Source: Steinernema hermaphroditum
Lineage: Eukaryota > Nematoda > Chromadorea > Rhabditida > Steinernematidae
Length of the DNA: 64,000 nt
Assembly (NCBI GenBank): GCA_030435675.1
Contig: CM059621.1
Span: forward strand, 248,001 to 312,000
Direction of reading: 5' to 3'
The notes under the pieces are model-generated. The model worked only from the letters and a program-made list of their open reading frames with translations, did not search any database and was not told where the DNA came from. The translations under genes and the position numbers were made by a program. Below are positions 11,591-23,249 of the stretch, piece by piece (the stretch's first letter is position 1; each line of letters begins with the position of its first letter).

Positions 11591-12344
11591 TTTCAACGAC
11601 GGCCGACCCATCAATCTATCATCGAGCCGTGGACGAAAAAAGGTCTTTAAAGAATGCTCATTTTTGACATAATAAAGTTCACTTTTGATCAAAGGAAAGG
11701 TGAACAGAACAGAGCATTGTCCTAAGGCTAACGGTTTTATGAACGTCTGTATTCTGAAGCAATTGTCCACAGTAACTCGGCAATAAAGCTATTGAATAGG
11801 TAATATCCGGCTTGATGGGAATCGTAATATTGACTTCACTTCCAGTGTGATCCGAAAGACCATCCTAGCAGGAAGAATTCCATTTCTTATTACTAAGAAC
11901 ATCGGTGAAAACTAAGAGGTCGAAAATCTATCTTTAGGGTGAACCGTTATTACACCGAGATGGCACTCACATGCGAACACGTGAACCTAAAGAATTCGTA
12001 AACACATCTTCGAAAAACCGCAATCTCTGGTCAATTTAATAAGATAGCTTTGGACAGCAGGATGGTCTTGATCTATCCACAAACTGATACAAAATAACTT
12101 TGAAGGGATTTTGACATCCCGGCCGAGCTTTGAATCGCAGTCATTGCATATACTAGATGAGGGTGGGTTCCGGAACCGACCCAGAACATGTTCGATTATT
12201 TGGATTCGGTTTGATTCGACGGTTCGTTAAAATGGATTCGAAGTCTCACATGTCCTTGACTCCTACTATGATGTTATGGATCACAGTTCATGTGATCTAG
12301 TACTACCGGTACACTCTCATTGTCCTCCGGCCTAGAATTACCCA

Positions 12345-12445
12345 AAAAGTGCACTTCCTGACTTCTAAAGGTCGACTGCGATCAAAGTCGAGTTCATCTG
12401 TCTTGACTGTAATCACCTATTCCATCATATCGTCGCCTTCTCTAA
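12345..12445. repeat. Inverted repeat pair 5, left copy
   Basis: GTGCACTTCCTGACTTCTAA, then GATCAAAGTCGAGTTC and CATATCGTCGCCTTC, recur as the reverse complement and in the same order at about 29960-30065. Confidence 0.62.
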
Positions 12446-13129
12446 CTGAGAGTTGGGAAGTAAGTCATAAGGCCGTAAAATGATTAATGGGGGTTCCATC
12501 GTCGCCCATCATAACAAGTTCTTTCTCTTCACACCTGGACTAACTTGGCAAGCAAAAAAAAAACGTAAATCGCAACCGGTCGAATGTCAAGGTGAGCTTG
12601 GTGATATCGTTCCAATCAAGACCGGCTTGAAGCGTTTTTGGGTGTTCAGCTAAGCAGGTTTAAGCTCACTGCGATCGGCAAGACTAAGCGTGGTCACGTG
12701 CCGTTGATGCACTTTGCCGATCATAATAGAGTCGTCGTCTCAGGACCAAATCCATCATTATAGCGCCTCTGTTATTGTATGTGGGGTGAGAGTACAGAGA
12801 GAACCGCTTGGGGTGATGGAGAGCGGGAACGATAGAGATGAGCAGTCAGACAATAGACAATAGTCCTCAAACATTCTGCCAAATAGATTGAAATTCGAAT
12901 TTGATAGCCCATTAAACAATTTGGAGGATCTCTGATTTGTCGGTACTCCCGCCGGAAACACAAGCATCCAAAACAGATCGTAAATGCAACCTCATTGAAT
13001 TTTGAGATGAGAACGGATCTATGTATCCTTATAGGATCTTCTAGGGATGTGCCATCGCATGTCACTGCGAATTTTATCAATTAGCGACAGCTAATTACAT
13101 AACATCTTGTCGCCGTGATAGCATGAGCA

Positions 13130-14020
13130 ATACGATACCGTCTACGATTATGCTCTATATTTGCTAAGCTACAGCATCAGCCATTATGTTCATTCTAGTT
13201 TACAAACTATACTGTAGAACCTCTTGTTTACTTCTGCTCCAGTATCACAAAACCAGTATGAATTTCACAATACTGTTACGAGACCTTCTTCAGTGATACT
13301 GTCGCCTTCAATGTTAAACCATATATGTGAAGCTGGAGCATGACACATAATCTCGGAATAGCCACTTCCGTTACGGACCACGTGGTTGCACCAGGCGCAC
13401 TCCAAATGATCGACGCATTTGTTGATCTGTTCATAGATAATGTTCCAAATATAGCCTCCACTGCTTCCGGCGATCGCTTTTCATAGGTGCTCGGCGCCCT
13501 CCAAGTGGAGATTGATGTGCGCGGTGCGTGCGAACTGTAAAATTCGTCCCGTTCAGCGTGATCGTGATCTTCGCGGACTCTAAAAATGGAAAGCGCATGT
13601 TTGCGTCCGCGAAAATCACGACACAACAGGGGAAGTGGACAAACAGAGACGGCAAACGCGCCGAAAAACGCGTCTATTGTGGACAAGGAGATCTTTAGAA
13701 TTCTATCAGAAGATCTTTCAAGAACGACCATAAGCGTCTGCCAGGGTGAATCATAGCCTGGACGAAGCACACGTACACACGTTCGCCAGATTGAGCTTCG
13801 GCTGATGGATGCATTTTCTGATTTGTTGACCAAACGGGTAGTAGTGGGACGGCACGTGACATGACGGGAAGGCTATTTTTTGTGGGTGCTTCGATTGGTG
13901 AATTCGAATGAGATGACGTGAACGTCGAAAATAAAAGAATAGAAGGAACAACACGGTCATTAAGTCGTCGTCTGAAGTTGGGGATACTTTGATGGAACGC
14001 AGACAATCGGAGACAAAGGA
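13130..14020 (-). repeat. Inverted repeat pair 6, left copy, with a protein-coding relic
   Basis: About 890 bp matching about 27690-28540 in inverted orientation. The central 600 bp is far better conserved than the flanks, as expected if it once encoded protein. On the minus strand one frame near 13480-13270 reads a Cys-rich stretch (CVDHLECAWCNHVV) that continues to a stop. The partner copy shares it up to HVV and then diverges but stays open to its own stop. Upstream, other frames remain open in pieces, so a full gene would need several frameshifts or introns that I could not place. I do not recognise the family. Best described as a duplicated, probably dead gene fragment. Confidence 0.5.
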
Positions 14021-14449
14021 GATGGTCATGGTTTTCGTTGATCCTCACAAGTACACAAAGCGATCCATGTGTTGGACCGCCAATCTGAGACAAGTTAAAC
14101 GGGACCCGGATCCGGCCCAGGTCGCGAATGAGATGACGTGAACGTTGAAAATCAGAAAGACAATATGTCTCTTATAAGTTGCGTGCCTTAAATGTAACTC
14201 TCGGATGTTAGGGATGAACGAAAAATCAGCAAACAAAGCCGCAGCTGTTGTGTCAACATGACAACGCCAAAAACGATGCCAAACCGCGTTTTTTCTGCAT
14301 TTTTGATCTCTTTTCTGGAGTCGGTTAGTCTTTCCACATTCAAACCGTTCAACCTTCGCGCCAGGTATTCCCCGAAAAGTGGTCGAAGCTGAACTTGCAA
14401 CGTCACAAGCCCGTCCTCGTTCATTAAGCGACGGGTAAACGAAGATCAG

Positions 14450-14500
14450 GAAATCAACGCGCACACTTTTTGGAGCACGGAGCGGTCACGGAAATTTCAC
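14450..14500. repeat. Inverted repeat pair 7, left copy
   Basis: The short block GAGCACGGAGCGGTCACGGA, preceded by an ATCA(A/G)CGCGCA motif, recurs as the reverse complement near 25800-25850. Confidence 0.5.
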
Positions 14501-15540
14501 AAGTCGTGCGGGTTGATGTTTGGAAGGTTATTGCCTAACCAAGCCATGTCAGGTGAATCATTGTTTATATGCATTATAGACATATCAACAAGTTAAAAAA
14601 TGGCCATTGATGTGGAAATGTCCGAATATAGTGGAACCGGAAGACGTAAAAATCAGATATGTGTTCATGCTCAGATATGTGCTCATTTTGAGTGGAATAC
14701 ACCCTTATAAGTATCCCCCCTCAATCCGAAAGGCTGTCTCACCTTTAGTGTGTTTACAAGTCTGCTAGCCATGAACATGAAGTCTTAAATCTTACCACAC
14801 ATAGACAAATCGCTATGGGGCACCTTTTAAACCCTTACGTTTGAAGGCAGCTTTAGACAGATTGTGGTTGGTACAAGCCACAGAAAGCCGCAGGCCTGAA
14901 GCAACACCTTTTTATGATAGTTACGTGCCGCAGAAGCCCTAGTTACTGAAGAGCCCAACATGTAACTTTAGTCATGTTTATAAGACACAGGTTGATGTCA
15001 CTTGGAAACGGAAGTCAATCTTGTGATCGGTTCTGAATCACGATCGATTATAGCTATGAGGCAGCTTCTAAAGTACATTGATTATAATCTCCTTTTTGTG
15101 CTCGCACATAAGTAAATCTTATTAAATGCTCATGACACGCAGTCTTGATGCACAATAGAGTAAAGGAGTCCATGGATATGGATGATATGTGATCCTGATG
15201 AGCGTTTTTATGGGCTAATATGAAGATCTTACATACTTGCACTTTTTAAAAGAAATTGCTGAGATACAGGAAACGGATGCTTGTGCTTCAGGATGATTTG
15301 ACTCCCACACCTTGACGCTAACACAGAAGCGCTGTACCCAGCATAAGCGTGCCACCTGATTCGTTCCGGTAGTCCTTTGTTTTCCACTGTTCTGTTTAGC
15401 CCGCCATTTCCGGGTCATACCACATACGATAGTTCTTCTAAGGCTATGTGCCACAAAGGAACAAAGTATCTCTCGCTTGCGCAAGTGTCGTTCTCTCTCG
15501 TCGTCAACCGTCTCTTCTCGTTCCGTCTCCGCGCGCCCCT
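14501..15540. other. Intergenic, nothing recognised
   Basis: About 1 kb with only short unsupported open frames. The last 200 bp is purine/pyrimidine-biased (CGTCTCTTCTCGTTCCGTCTC) and runs into the promoter region of the next gene. Confidence 0.3.
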
Positions 15541-15768
15541 TCGCAGCTATCATCAATCACTTCACCCTCTCGCCGTATTTTCGAAGAGTCGCCGCGCATT
15601 AGAAAAATCATTTAATCGTTGGTGATGGATCCAAAAATAGCTCGAGCGGGGGGAGTGCCCTGGGGAACGCCCCCGAAGCGCCGCCCCGGTCACATGGCGG
15701 CCAATGGGGCATCCCCGTGGGCGGGCGGAGGCGGGCTACGGCAGGCATAAAGATAGAAATTTTTGGCT

Positions 15769-15775
15769 TATAAAA
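15769..15775 (+). promoter_or_regulatory. TATA box
   Basis: TATAAAA lies 68 nt before the start codon of the secreted protein gene. The inverted paralogue has GGCTTATAAAA at the matching place, although the rest of the promoter has diverged. Confidence 0.6.
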
Positions 15776-15842
15776 TCAGTCGAATTTCGGCATATGCAAA
15801 GCAACTTTCAACTCGCTTATCAACTCAACTAATCATCCAACC

Positions 15843-16928
15843 ATGATCCGCTCAATCTTCTTGGTCTTGTTCATCGCAAGCAGTCTTCTACTCTTAGATG
15901 GTGAGTTACTATTACGGTACTTTACCCACAGTACCCTCTTCAAAACATATGCAGTATCCCACGGAACACTTTTAAAGATTTTGGACTTTTCTATACATTT
16001 TGATAAGAGCGTTTCCGAGTAATATGGGTTAGAATGATAGATGGCGGGGGAGCCCGTCGAGAAGGAACCCGTTTCAACGAAACGCGGCCGGGCGAGCGAG
16101 AAAAAAGCGTTCGTTCGTTAAACCAAAAACCAAAATCGAATCGATCAATCACGGCGCGCTGCGGAGCGCGACGCGGAAAGACCCGTTGCCGAAAGGCCCT
16201 AAGTGGGACCTGGGACGCCTCCAGGAAAACGGATGAAAAGTAATGTAGGCCCTCTTTCAGCCGCCCCGATGAACCAGCTGATGTCGGTCGCCTGTGAGCG
16301 CAATCCTTCGCTCGAGATGTGCGGCGGACACGCGGCCGTCTACCGTGCCAAGGACGCTCCCGAGGACGAGGACACCCGCTCGATGCGCTCGTTCCCGAAG
16401 ATGTCCTACGACGAGCTGCAGCTCGACCGCTACTGCGCCCGCCACCAAGACCACTACTGGCACTACTGCGTCGGCTCCGGCACCTACGAGGGCCCGCTCC
16501 GCGCCAAGCTCCTCAAGTTCTGCCCCTCGTTCGAAAAGTTCTGTCCCGAAGTCGCCGGCAAGGCCTCGCAGCCCTCTGGCTCCAACTTCCGCGAAGCCGC
16601 CGTCCCTCTTGTCATCCCTCCTCCGCTTCCATCGAAGCGCTTCGGACAGACGATGACCTCTCCCATGGCGTTCGACTTGCCCCTTCCATCCAGCAAGGAC
16701 GACGACATGCAGGAGCCTACCGCCCAGGGACCCCAGGTCCTCACCCCTGAGATCATCCGTACCTGCACGGCCGACTGTACCGCGCCCCACTGCACCACCG
16801 AGTGCAAGTGCGCCAACACTCATCCTACCGTACACGCCATGTGCAACCCTCCCGCCAACTCGGAGCTCGCCACCACCTGTCAGCACTGGTACTCCAAGTG
16901 CCCGATGTTCAAGCCCGTCCAGTACTAG
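15843..16928 (+). CDS. Cys-rich secreted protein, copy 1
   Basis: Two exons: 15843-15900 encodes a 19-residue signal peptide core (MIRSIFLVLFIASSLLLLD) and 16261-16928 encodes the mature protein, about 241 residues in all. The 360-nt intron has donor G|GTGAGT and acceptor CTTTCAG and is in phase 1. The mature part has an N-terminal Cys module with LDRYCARHQDHYWHYCVG and LLKFCPSFEKFCP, then a Pro-rich linker (about residues 125-175). A C-terminal Cys cluster (CTADC, CTTECKC, CQHWYSKCP) follows. The even spacing of Cys suggests disulphides in an extracellular or cuticle/mucus setting. I do not recognise a named domain. The coding part is GC-rich, with strong third-position C/G unlike its surroundings, which suggests high expression. 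AATAAA follows at 17069-17074. Confidence 0.85.
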
Positions 16929-17068
16929 AGTCCTTTTGAAGCCTCTAGGCAGCTGCGACACCATTGTACATATGTTGTTCCTACACCCGATTCGCGGCTG
17001 ATCTCAAGCATGGCGCCTGATCTCGTGCCTTCTATTTATGTCACATATTTGTTGGTAGAGTGTTCAGT

Positions 17069-17074
17069 AATAAA
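17069..17074 (+). terminator. Poly(A) signal
   Basis: AATAAA, 140 nt after the stop codon of the secreted protein gene. Confidence 0.55.
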
Positions 17075-17374
17075 TGACTCAACTGATATGTTTAAAAAGT
17101 CACTTACATCCTCGATGAGGCAGACATCTTAAATTCGTCTTTTGGGATCAAAGAGAAAGCACCGATTCAATTACTGCATCGTCAAAATGTGAAAGATTCC
17201 GAGGTTGGTGAACATGCTGAACTGCTTCCTGTAGGCATCTTCATCCTCGTCTTTAAGAAGGGTTATGTAGTCGGAGACATGCGTTCCGATGATGCGGCCA
17301 CGGTGGGCCTCTCACGAATCACAAACTCAAAGTTGCTCGCACTATTCATTAGGTTCCTGAGCCAAGAAAAACAG

Positions 17375-18700
17375 CGGTCAAGTGTGTGTCAGTGGGAAGG
17401 GTGTTCCAACTAGGTCGGAACAGTAATCTGATAACCCGAAGGCTCCGGACCGGGAGATCCGGTCGAGTTGATGGCTACGGGAAGGGTTCGCTTCACCGAA
17501 GTGTCGCGAGGATGTTCAGAGCACAGAGTACGGAGAACGTAAACGGTAACCCACTGACTCCGGACCGTTGTGATAGAGGGGCGACGCGCACCGCTTTTAA
17601 GGCACTATCACAATTTAATCGGTTTCGGAGCAGCGGTACGAGAGGCAGCAGGCGGACATAGAAATGGTTAAACTTCATTGAGACACATTCGTGTCGCGGA
17701 GCGGTCGGTCCCTCCGGTCGCTCTCTGAGCGTCCGGTCGGTCTGATGGCAAACCCTGTGGCATGTATGAGTTTTCCGGCTTCCAGAGGGAATTGGGGCAC
17801 CCGGAAGCCGTAATCCCACCACCGCTGACAACAAGATGTCCGACGCCAGGAATCCCGCTACACGAGAAGTCACTCTGAAGGTCGACGACGCTCCAAGGAC
17901 ACCACCACCGGTGAAAACACAATTTTCGGAGCAAGGAACCGTCTCTTCGAAGCAGATGTTAGCTCAGAAGCTTCCACTGTGCCACAAACGCCCGCGAAGA
18001 GGATGTTCGGCTGCCGGATCCGAAGTTTTGTCGAGTCCCAGATGTCCCGTGAAGCGCGCCGTCTCCGACCGGTTCGACATCCACGCCGCTCCAGGGATGA
18101 AGCCGGCTGTAACGAGATATCCTCTGTTTGTCGATTATTCGGTGTCATGCAAGGCTTAAGCCTTTGATTCACGAAAGAAACTCGTAAACTCGTAACTCGT
18201 AAACTTCATTATGTTGAGAAGAGTATTTAACGACTTGTATTTTAGTTCTTACCGACTTTTTTTTGGCAAAACGATGGAACTACTGCTACCTGGTGTTCCA
18301 GTTACAAGGTCGTGGAGCCAGTTGCACTAGCTTCACTTGTACCGGTTGCATACATTTATGAGCGTATTTTGATTTTTAGGACAATTTTAAAGGGGAATAT
18401 TTCCTGACACGAGGACGATGCTCTCTTCAGAATTTATAGAAGGAAGCAAGGGCAAAGTTCACTGTCTGGAGTTGTCAGTTTACAGGAAACAATTAATCAA
18501 TTTTATTAATTGTGAAAAGTTGTTTATTACACCACTCAGAAATTGTGATTAATAACTTCGTGGTGAGTTCCTTTTCGGTGATTTGTAGTGACATTTCCAT
18601 TCTTAGCAATGTCGCGGGAAACAAAAAAACTTCCTTCTTCCATGGGAAAGAAAAACGCTTGCTGATGCTTGTAAAGAGGAGTTGTCGCGCATGAATTGCG
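17375..18700 (+). repeat. Composite interspersed repeat, copy 1 (modules A, B, C)
   Basis: Module A (17375-17650; GGGAAGGGTGTTCC, CCCGAAGGCTCCGGACCGGG) recurs in direct orientation at 52440-52760. Module B (about 17700-18200; TCCGGCTTCCAGAGGGAATT, CACCACCGCTGACAACAAGA) recurs directly at 37430-37880. Module C (about 18480-18700) recurs at 53490-53650. The module order differs between loci, so these are pieces of a larger dispersed element or of separate elements that insert together. Module A has a GGGTTCGCTTCACC stretch resembling a pol III B-box, which could mean a SINE origin; that is speculative. Confidence 0.6.
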
Positions 18701-19258
18701 GATTGAAGCACTGACTATAATCTTTACGCGACTTTACGACTGAAACTCATGAATCAAAAGCGTTACGCCTTGCATGACATTGAATAAAGTTCGAACAAAT
18801 TCGACAACGCCGACCTAAGTTCAGCGAAAAGCTGAACCGTCGGCAACTGAAAAATGCGCATGATCACGCTTCGCAGTTCATACTCAGGAATGAGTTTGCA
18901 TCTTGAGCACTTTCTGGATTTACGGCGGCAATTGCATCATTTTCTGGTTATTAACATCTGCATTGGCCGTTTGTAGACAATTTCGTCATTGCATTTTCTG
19001 GTAATTAACGCCAGTTGATCATAACAATGAATTGTTTTCTTAACGCGTTCTCATAGTTGGCGTTATTTGCTTGCTAATTCTTAAGCATAGCTGGTCGTTT
19101 TGTGTGGGAAATTGCTGCCGTACATTGCCATTTAAGACCTGACTTTCTTGCGCGACAGCTTCAGGAGAATAGCTTTTAGTCGTTGTAGTAAATGCCATTT
19201 ACTCATTGTTTTCTACGATCCTACTCGTCTGCTTACATTCATCGTTCGGCTTTGCTCG
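18701..19258. other. Upstream region of receptor gene
   Basis: About 560 bp without a gene. It contains a local repeat of a TTTTCTGGT(T/A)ATTAAC unit near 18940-19010. No promoter motif could be assigned with confidence. Confidence 0.3.
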
Positions 19259-20185
19259 ATGTCGCCAGACGAAATCAATCATTTCCTATCATATCTCCTT
19301 ACTGGAGTATCGTATGCTCTTGCTATTCCCTTCTTGTATATAGTCATCTGCAAGTCGCCATCTTCGTTACGTGTCTATCGAAACACAATACTGAACTTGG
19401 CCGTTTGGTATCTCACTGCAATGGGAAGCTATGCTATTCTTTTACAGCCTGTCTATACGACTTTACTCAACAAATCATGCGCCAGATTCGCTGGATTGGT
19501 TGGCTATTTTGACAAGGAGGTCCATATTGCTGTAATGTTTGCAACAATAATTACGATAGAGAATGTACTAATCGCCATAATAATTTGTTTTGTCTATCGC
19601 TACCGCCAAATCTGGAGCATAAACAGGGCCCGCTTCACTGACTCCCACAATGGATTACTGATGTGCGTGGCAATGCACATCGCTATGACTGTCTTCGCTG
19701 GCAGTTTGACATATACATTCCTATTGGTCGGCGAAATTTTCGAACACAATGGGAATTTTCTGCTTTGCTTTGACAATGACAATTATCACATGGTGAAGCC
19801 GTTGGCAGTGGTAGTTGGAGTTATCCTAATTGTGGAAGCCCTTGTGGCTATCGCTTTCGCTTACATGACAATCAGCTGCCTCAGATCCAAAAAAGCCCAA
19901 ATGACGGTGTGGACCAACCGGCTTCAGCAAGTTCTTACTGCTAACTTGGTTGTGCTTCTCTTTCTTCCAATCGTCTTCGATATTATACCAATTTGTATCT
20001 TGTGCTATATGGTCTACATCAAATCTGATTCATTGTACTTCTGGGTCTCGTTCACAGGTCACGCACCTTTTGGGGATGTGATCTTGTCCTTCTTGGCCAC
20101 ACTCTACTTTGTCACTCCATATCGAAAAACGGTCAAAATAATATTGTGCAAGAAGAATGATGTTATTGCAGCCGGCGTTTCCTAA
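19259..20185 (+). CDS. Serpentine chemoreceptor (Str superfamily), intronless paralogue of the 3.2-kb gene
   Basis: A 308-residue single-exon frame, roughly 55-60% identical by eye to the receptor at 3209-4195, with the same MSPD start, KSPSSLRVYRNTILNL block and VTPYR after TM7 (about residue 286). The frame is open to an earlier ATG at 19148, but the 37 extra residues are not hydrophobic in the right place and are absent from the paralogue, so 19259 is chosen. The two paralogues are on opposite strands 15 kb apart. The tail after TPYR is shorter here (about 20 residues). It lies in the spacer of the large inverted duplication. Confidence 0.87.
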   Translation: MSPDEINHFLSYLLTGVSYALAIPFLYIVICKSPSSLRVYRNTILNLAVWYLTAMGSYAILLQPVYTTLLNKSCARFAGLVGYFDKEVHIAVMFATIITIENVLIAIIICFVYRYRQIWSINRARFTDSHNGLLMCVAMHIAMTVFAGSLTYTFLLVGEIFEHNGNFLLCFDNDNYHMVKPLAVVVGVILIVEALVAIAFAYMTISCLRSKKAQMTVWTNRLQQVLTANLVVLLFLPIVFDIIPICILCYMVYIKSDSLYFWVSFTGHAPFGDVILSFLATLYFVTPYRKTVKIILCKKNDVIAAGVS

Positions 20186-20434
20186 TATTTGTTCGGTTAC
20201 TGCGGACTTTTCCTTTAGTACGTTCCGTTTATTGTATTATAGGTCAACATTGTCAATAGCGCTGTTTCTCTTGCTATTTTCGTGCAAATTTTATGTAGTA
20301 AACACCCGTAATTTGCATAAAATACTGCATCGGGACGAGTCGATGGAAGATGCCAGAAGACTATGTTAAGCACTAAGACACTGCGTTCAGTGACTGACAC
20401 GGAAGGAAACCGTTTCCACCGTATCCTATGAGAT

Positions 20435-20830
20435 TTGAACAATGGGTGCAACAGATTTGAAATCGGAGCGAGCATCCGTTCGGGGCGCAGATCCACCCAA
20501 CGGAAAAACTTTTTTGCTTGTTTTTATATGTACATCCGAGGAGGAATTTCAGGGACACACTCTGGACTCCGATTGGGGTTGTCGAAAGAAAGGAGGGATA
20601 AAATGGTGGGAACATGGGTCTGTCAAAATCCAAACTCGACGGTGGCTAGAACGGAGACTGAAGGCTGCACGAAGAAAGCTGGAGACCAGTCAGTGTTGAA
20701 CGGAACGGAGAATGCTTCGCGTCAGACTCCTGGACAGAAGGACAACGAGTGGCTGAGACAAGTTACGAAGATGAAAGACCAAGGACTAGATGAGTTGACG
20801 AAGAAGATAGGAACGCACCGATGGCGATAA
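20435..20830 (+). pseudogene. Non-LTR retrotransposon reverse transcriptase relic
   Basis: Across two shifted frames the sequence gives KAARRKLE, MLRVRLLDRR and NEWLRQVTKMKD in order. This matches the region after the reverse transcriptase domain of LINE-type elements (typically RRMLG-x-LRDR-x-RN-x-I/LR-x-x-T-x-x-x-D). At least one stop and one frameshift separate the blocks, and the element is 5'-truncated. Family assignment is from motif memory, not a search. No target duplication or poly(A) tail was found. Confidence 0.55.
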
Positions 20831-21780
20831 GGAGCAAGAGAAGAGGACCGACAATGATGGATTCATATGGGGTGTAATGTTGACTCGATGTAATGTTGAC
20901 GATTCCACAAATAAATCGTAAATTTTAAATCGCCATTAGCACTATTCAAATCCTATCTGAAAGGACGACTTGCATTTACCAAGAAAGCCGTTACGCAGAG
21001 ATATTACACAGTCGAAATATGGTAGTAGAAAAGCCTTGGAGAATTCCAATAAGATTTTGTTCAAATTCACGATCAAACAACAGTGTCATTAAGCTGTAAT
21101 CTTGAGGGTCAAATGGGTCAAAAACTTTCACTGATATCGAACTGAATTCCCGTCGCTTATGTGTGCCACGTTCAGTAATGCACATTCTTAGGGTCAGCGA
21201 TCTGTGGCTTTTTCGTTTCTATTTGCTCCCATCACTGACATTATTCGTTTTTACCCATTTCATGCGCCTTTGACATCTCTTCCCATCGTCAAAATCGTGT
21301 TTATTGACGACAAATATAGGACTATGTACACACTATGCACATTCGAGCATTCACAGAATGCGCACAATTCTACATTCGTTCGTTGTGGTTCCCGCACAAC
21401 AACTATAAGTGAGCATTATTTATGAGAAGTGAGTGGTGATGGTGTGAGATATATCTGACATACTTGCAGAGCGTGAGGGGGTGGAAGAGCGGAAAACAAG
21501 ATTTCCTCCTTGTCGGGGTGGGTGCCGGATGGCCGATACGGCGAATTCACTTAACAGTGGACAGGGTATAACCGTAGTGAAAAGGTGCGAGACTACAAAT
21601 CGGTATAGAGGTGAATTGGAAGTGAGAAATTCTGGCACGTATGAGCAGGCCAGCGCTACGGTGAAGGAGGAAAGGGGCCACACACATCGGCACAAAAATG
21701 CTCCGCTTCCGCGTCTAATTTACAGGTGCTGGTGCAGGTCGCGACCACTTTTGACGAGATGTTTTTAATGTTCAGTTGAG
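20831..21780. other. Intergenic, nothing recognised
   Basis: About 950 bp with short open frames lacking protein features. The right end merges into the 3' flank of the inverted secreted-protein gene. Confidence 0.3.
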
Positions 21781-21857
21781 ATCAGTCGCGAGTCGTGGAG
21801 TGAAGGTGCAGCAGAAGAGAAAAAGAAAATATACACAGACGAGTCGCCGGAGGGACT

Positions 21858-22943
21858 CTAGTACTGGACGGGCTTGAACATCGGGCACTTGGAGTACCAG
21901 TGCTGACAGGTGGTGGCGAGCTCCGAGTTGGCGGGAGGGTTGCACATGGCGTGTACGGTAGGATGAGTGTTGGCGCACTTGCACTCGGTGGTGCAGTGGG
22001 GCGCGGTACAGTCGGCCGTGCAGGTACGGATGATCTCAGGGGTGAGGACCTGGGGTCCCTGGGCGGTAGGCTCCTGCATGTCGTCGTCCTTGCTGGATGG
22101 AAGGGGCAAGTCGAACGCCATGGGAGAGGTCATCGTCTGTCCGAAGCGCTTCGATGGAAGCGGAGGAGGGATGACAAGAGGGACGGCGGCTTCGCGGAAG
22201 TTGGAGCCAGAGGGCTGCGAGGCCTTGCCAGCGACTTCAGGACAGAACTTTTCGAACGAGGGGCAGAACTTGAGGAGTTTGGCGCGGAGCGGGCGTTCGT
22301 AGGTGCCGGAGCCGACGCAGTAGTGCCAGTAGTGGTCTTGGTGGCGGGCGCAGTAGCGGTCGAGCTGCAGCTCGTCGTAGGAAATCTTCGGGAACGAGCG
22401 CATCGAGCGGGTGTCCTCGTCCTCGGGAGCGTCCTTGGCACGGTAGACGGCCGCGTGTCCGCCGCACATCTCGAGCGACGGATTGCGCTCACAGGCGACC
22501 GACATCAGCTGGTTCATCGGGGCGGCTGAAAGAGGGCCTACATTACTTTTCATCCGTTTTCCTGAAGGCGTCCCAGGTCCCACTTAGGGCCTTTCGGCAA
22601 CGGGTCTTTCCGCGTCGCGCTCCGCAGCGCGCCGTGATTGATCGGTTCGATTTTGGTTTTTAGTTTAACGAACGAACGCTTTTTTCTCGCTCGCCCGGCC
22701 GCGTTTCGTTGAAACGGGTTCCTTCTCGACGGGCTCCCCCGCCATCTATCATTCTAACCCATATTACTCGGAAACGCTCTTATCAAAATGTATAGAAAAG
22801 TCCAAAATCTTTAAAAGTGTTCCGTGGGATACTGTATATGTTTTGAAGAGGGTACTGTGGGTAAAGTACCGTAACAGTAACTCACCATCTAAGAGGAGAA
22901 GACTGCTTGCGACGAACACGACGAAGAAGATTGAGCGGATCAT
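21858..22943 (-). CDS. Cys-rich secreted protein, copy 2 (inverted)
   Basis: Mirror copy of the gene at 15843-16928: exon 1 at 22943-22886 and exon 2 at 22525-21858, with a 360-nt intron of the same length and nearly the same sequence. The mature proteins differ at only two noticed residues (M to I after SFPK; G to R in GTYE-x-PLRAK). The signal peptide differs at three of 19 residues (MIRSIFFVVFVASSLLLLD). All Cys are kept. The promoter has the same TATA position but otherwise differs widely, and the 3' flank keeps only patches such as CTGATCTCAA. Both copies look functional. The pattern fits gene conversion confined to the transcribed body, or selection. Confidence 0.85.
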
Positions 22944-23018
22944 GGTTGATTACGTAAAGTTGAATAGCCGGTGGAAGGCTTTTTTGCATTCCTTGCCGAC
23001 GAGGCTCAACTCGACTGG

Positions 23019-23025
23019 TTTTATA
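23019..23025 (-). promoter_or_regulatory. TATA box
   Basis: TATAAAA on the minus strand, 76 nt before the start codon of the inverted secreted protein gene. Confidence 0.55.
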
Positions 23026-23249
23026 AGCCGAAACTTTCAACTTTTATGCCTGCCGTCGGCCGTCGGCCGCCCGCCCCTGGGCGCGTCCCATTGGCCGCCG
23101 AAGCCCTGGGCTCCACCCTGGGGGCGTTCCCCAGAGCTCTCCCCCCGCTGATACTATTTTTAGCGCCGTCACCAACGATTAAAGATTTTTGTGCGTATTC
23201 GCGCCGACTCTTCGAAAATACGGCGAGAGGGCGATGTGATTGATGTGAC

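Noticed and set aside
13276..13833. 185-codon minus-strand frame and its 150-codon counterpart at 27910-28362 as intact genes
   Set aside because: The frames differ at both ends between copies, and a second frame in the same DNA looks more protein-like. Described instead as a relic within a repeat.
16257..16964. Long minus-strand frame (235 codons) opposite the secreted protein gene
   Set aside because: It is the antisense shadow of a GC3-rich exon. The spliced plus-strand gene with signal peptide explains the region.
17386..17661. Possible protein conserved with 52436-52870 (module A)
   Set aside because: Both strands are open in both copies, and the differences do not favour silent positions. 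More consistent with a non-coding repeat.
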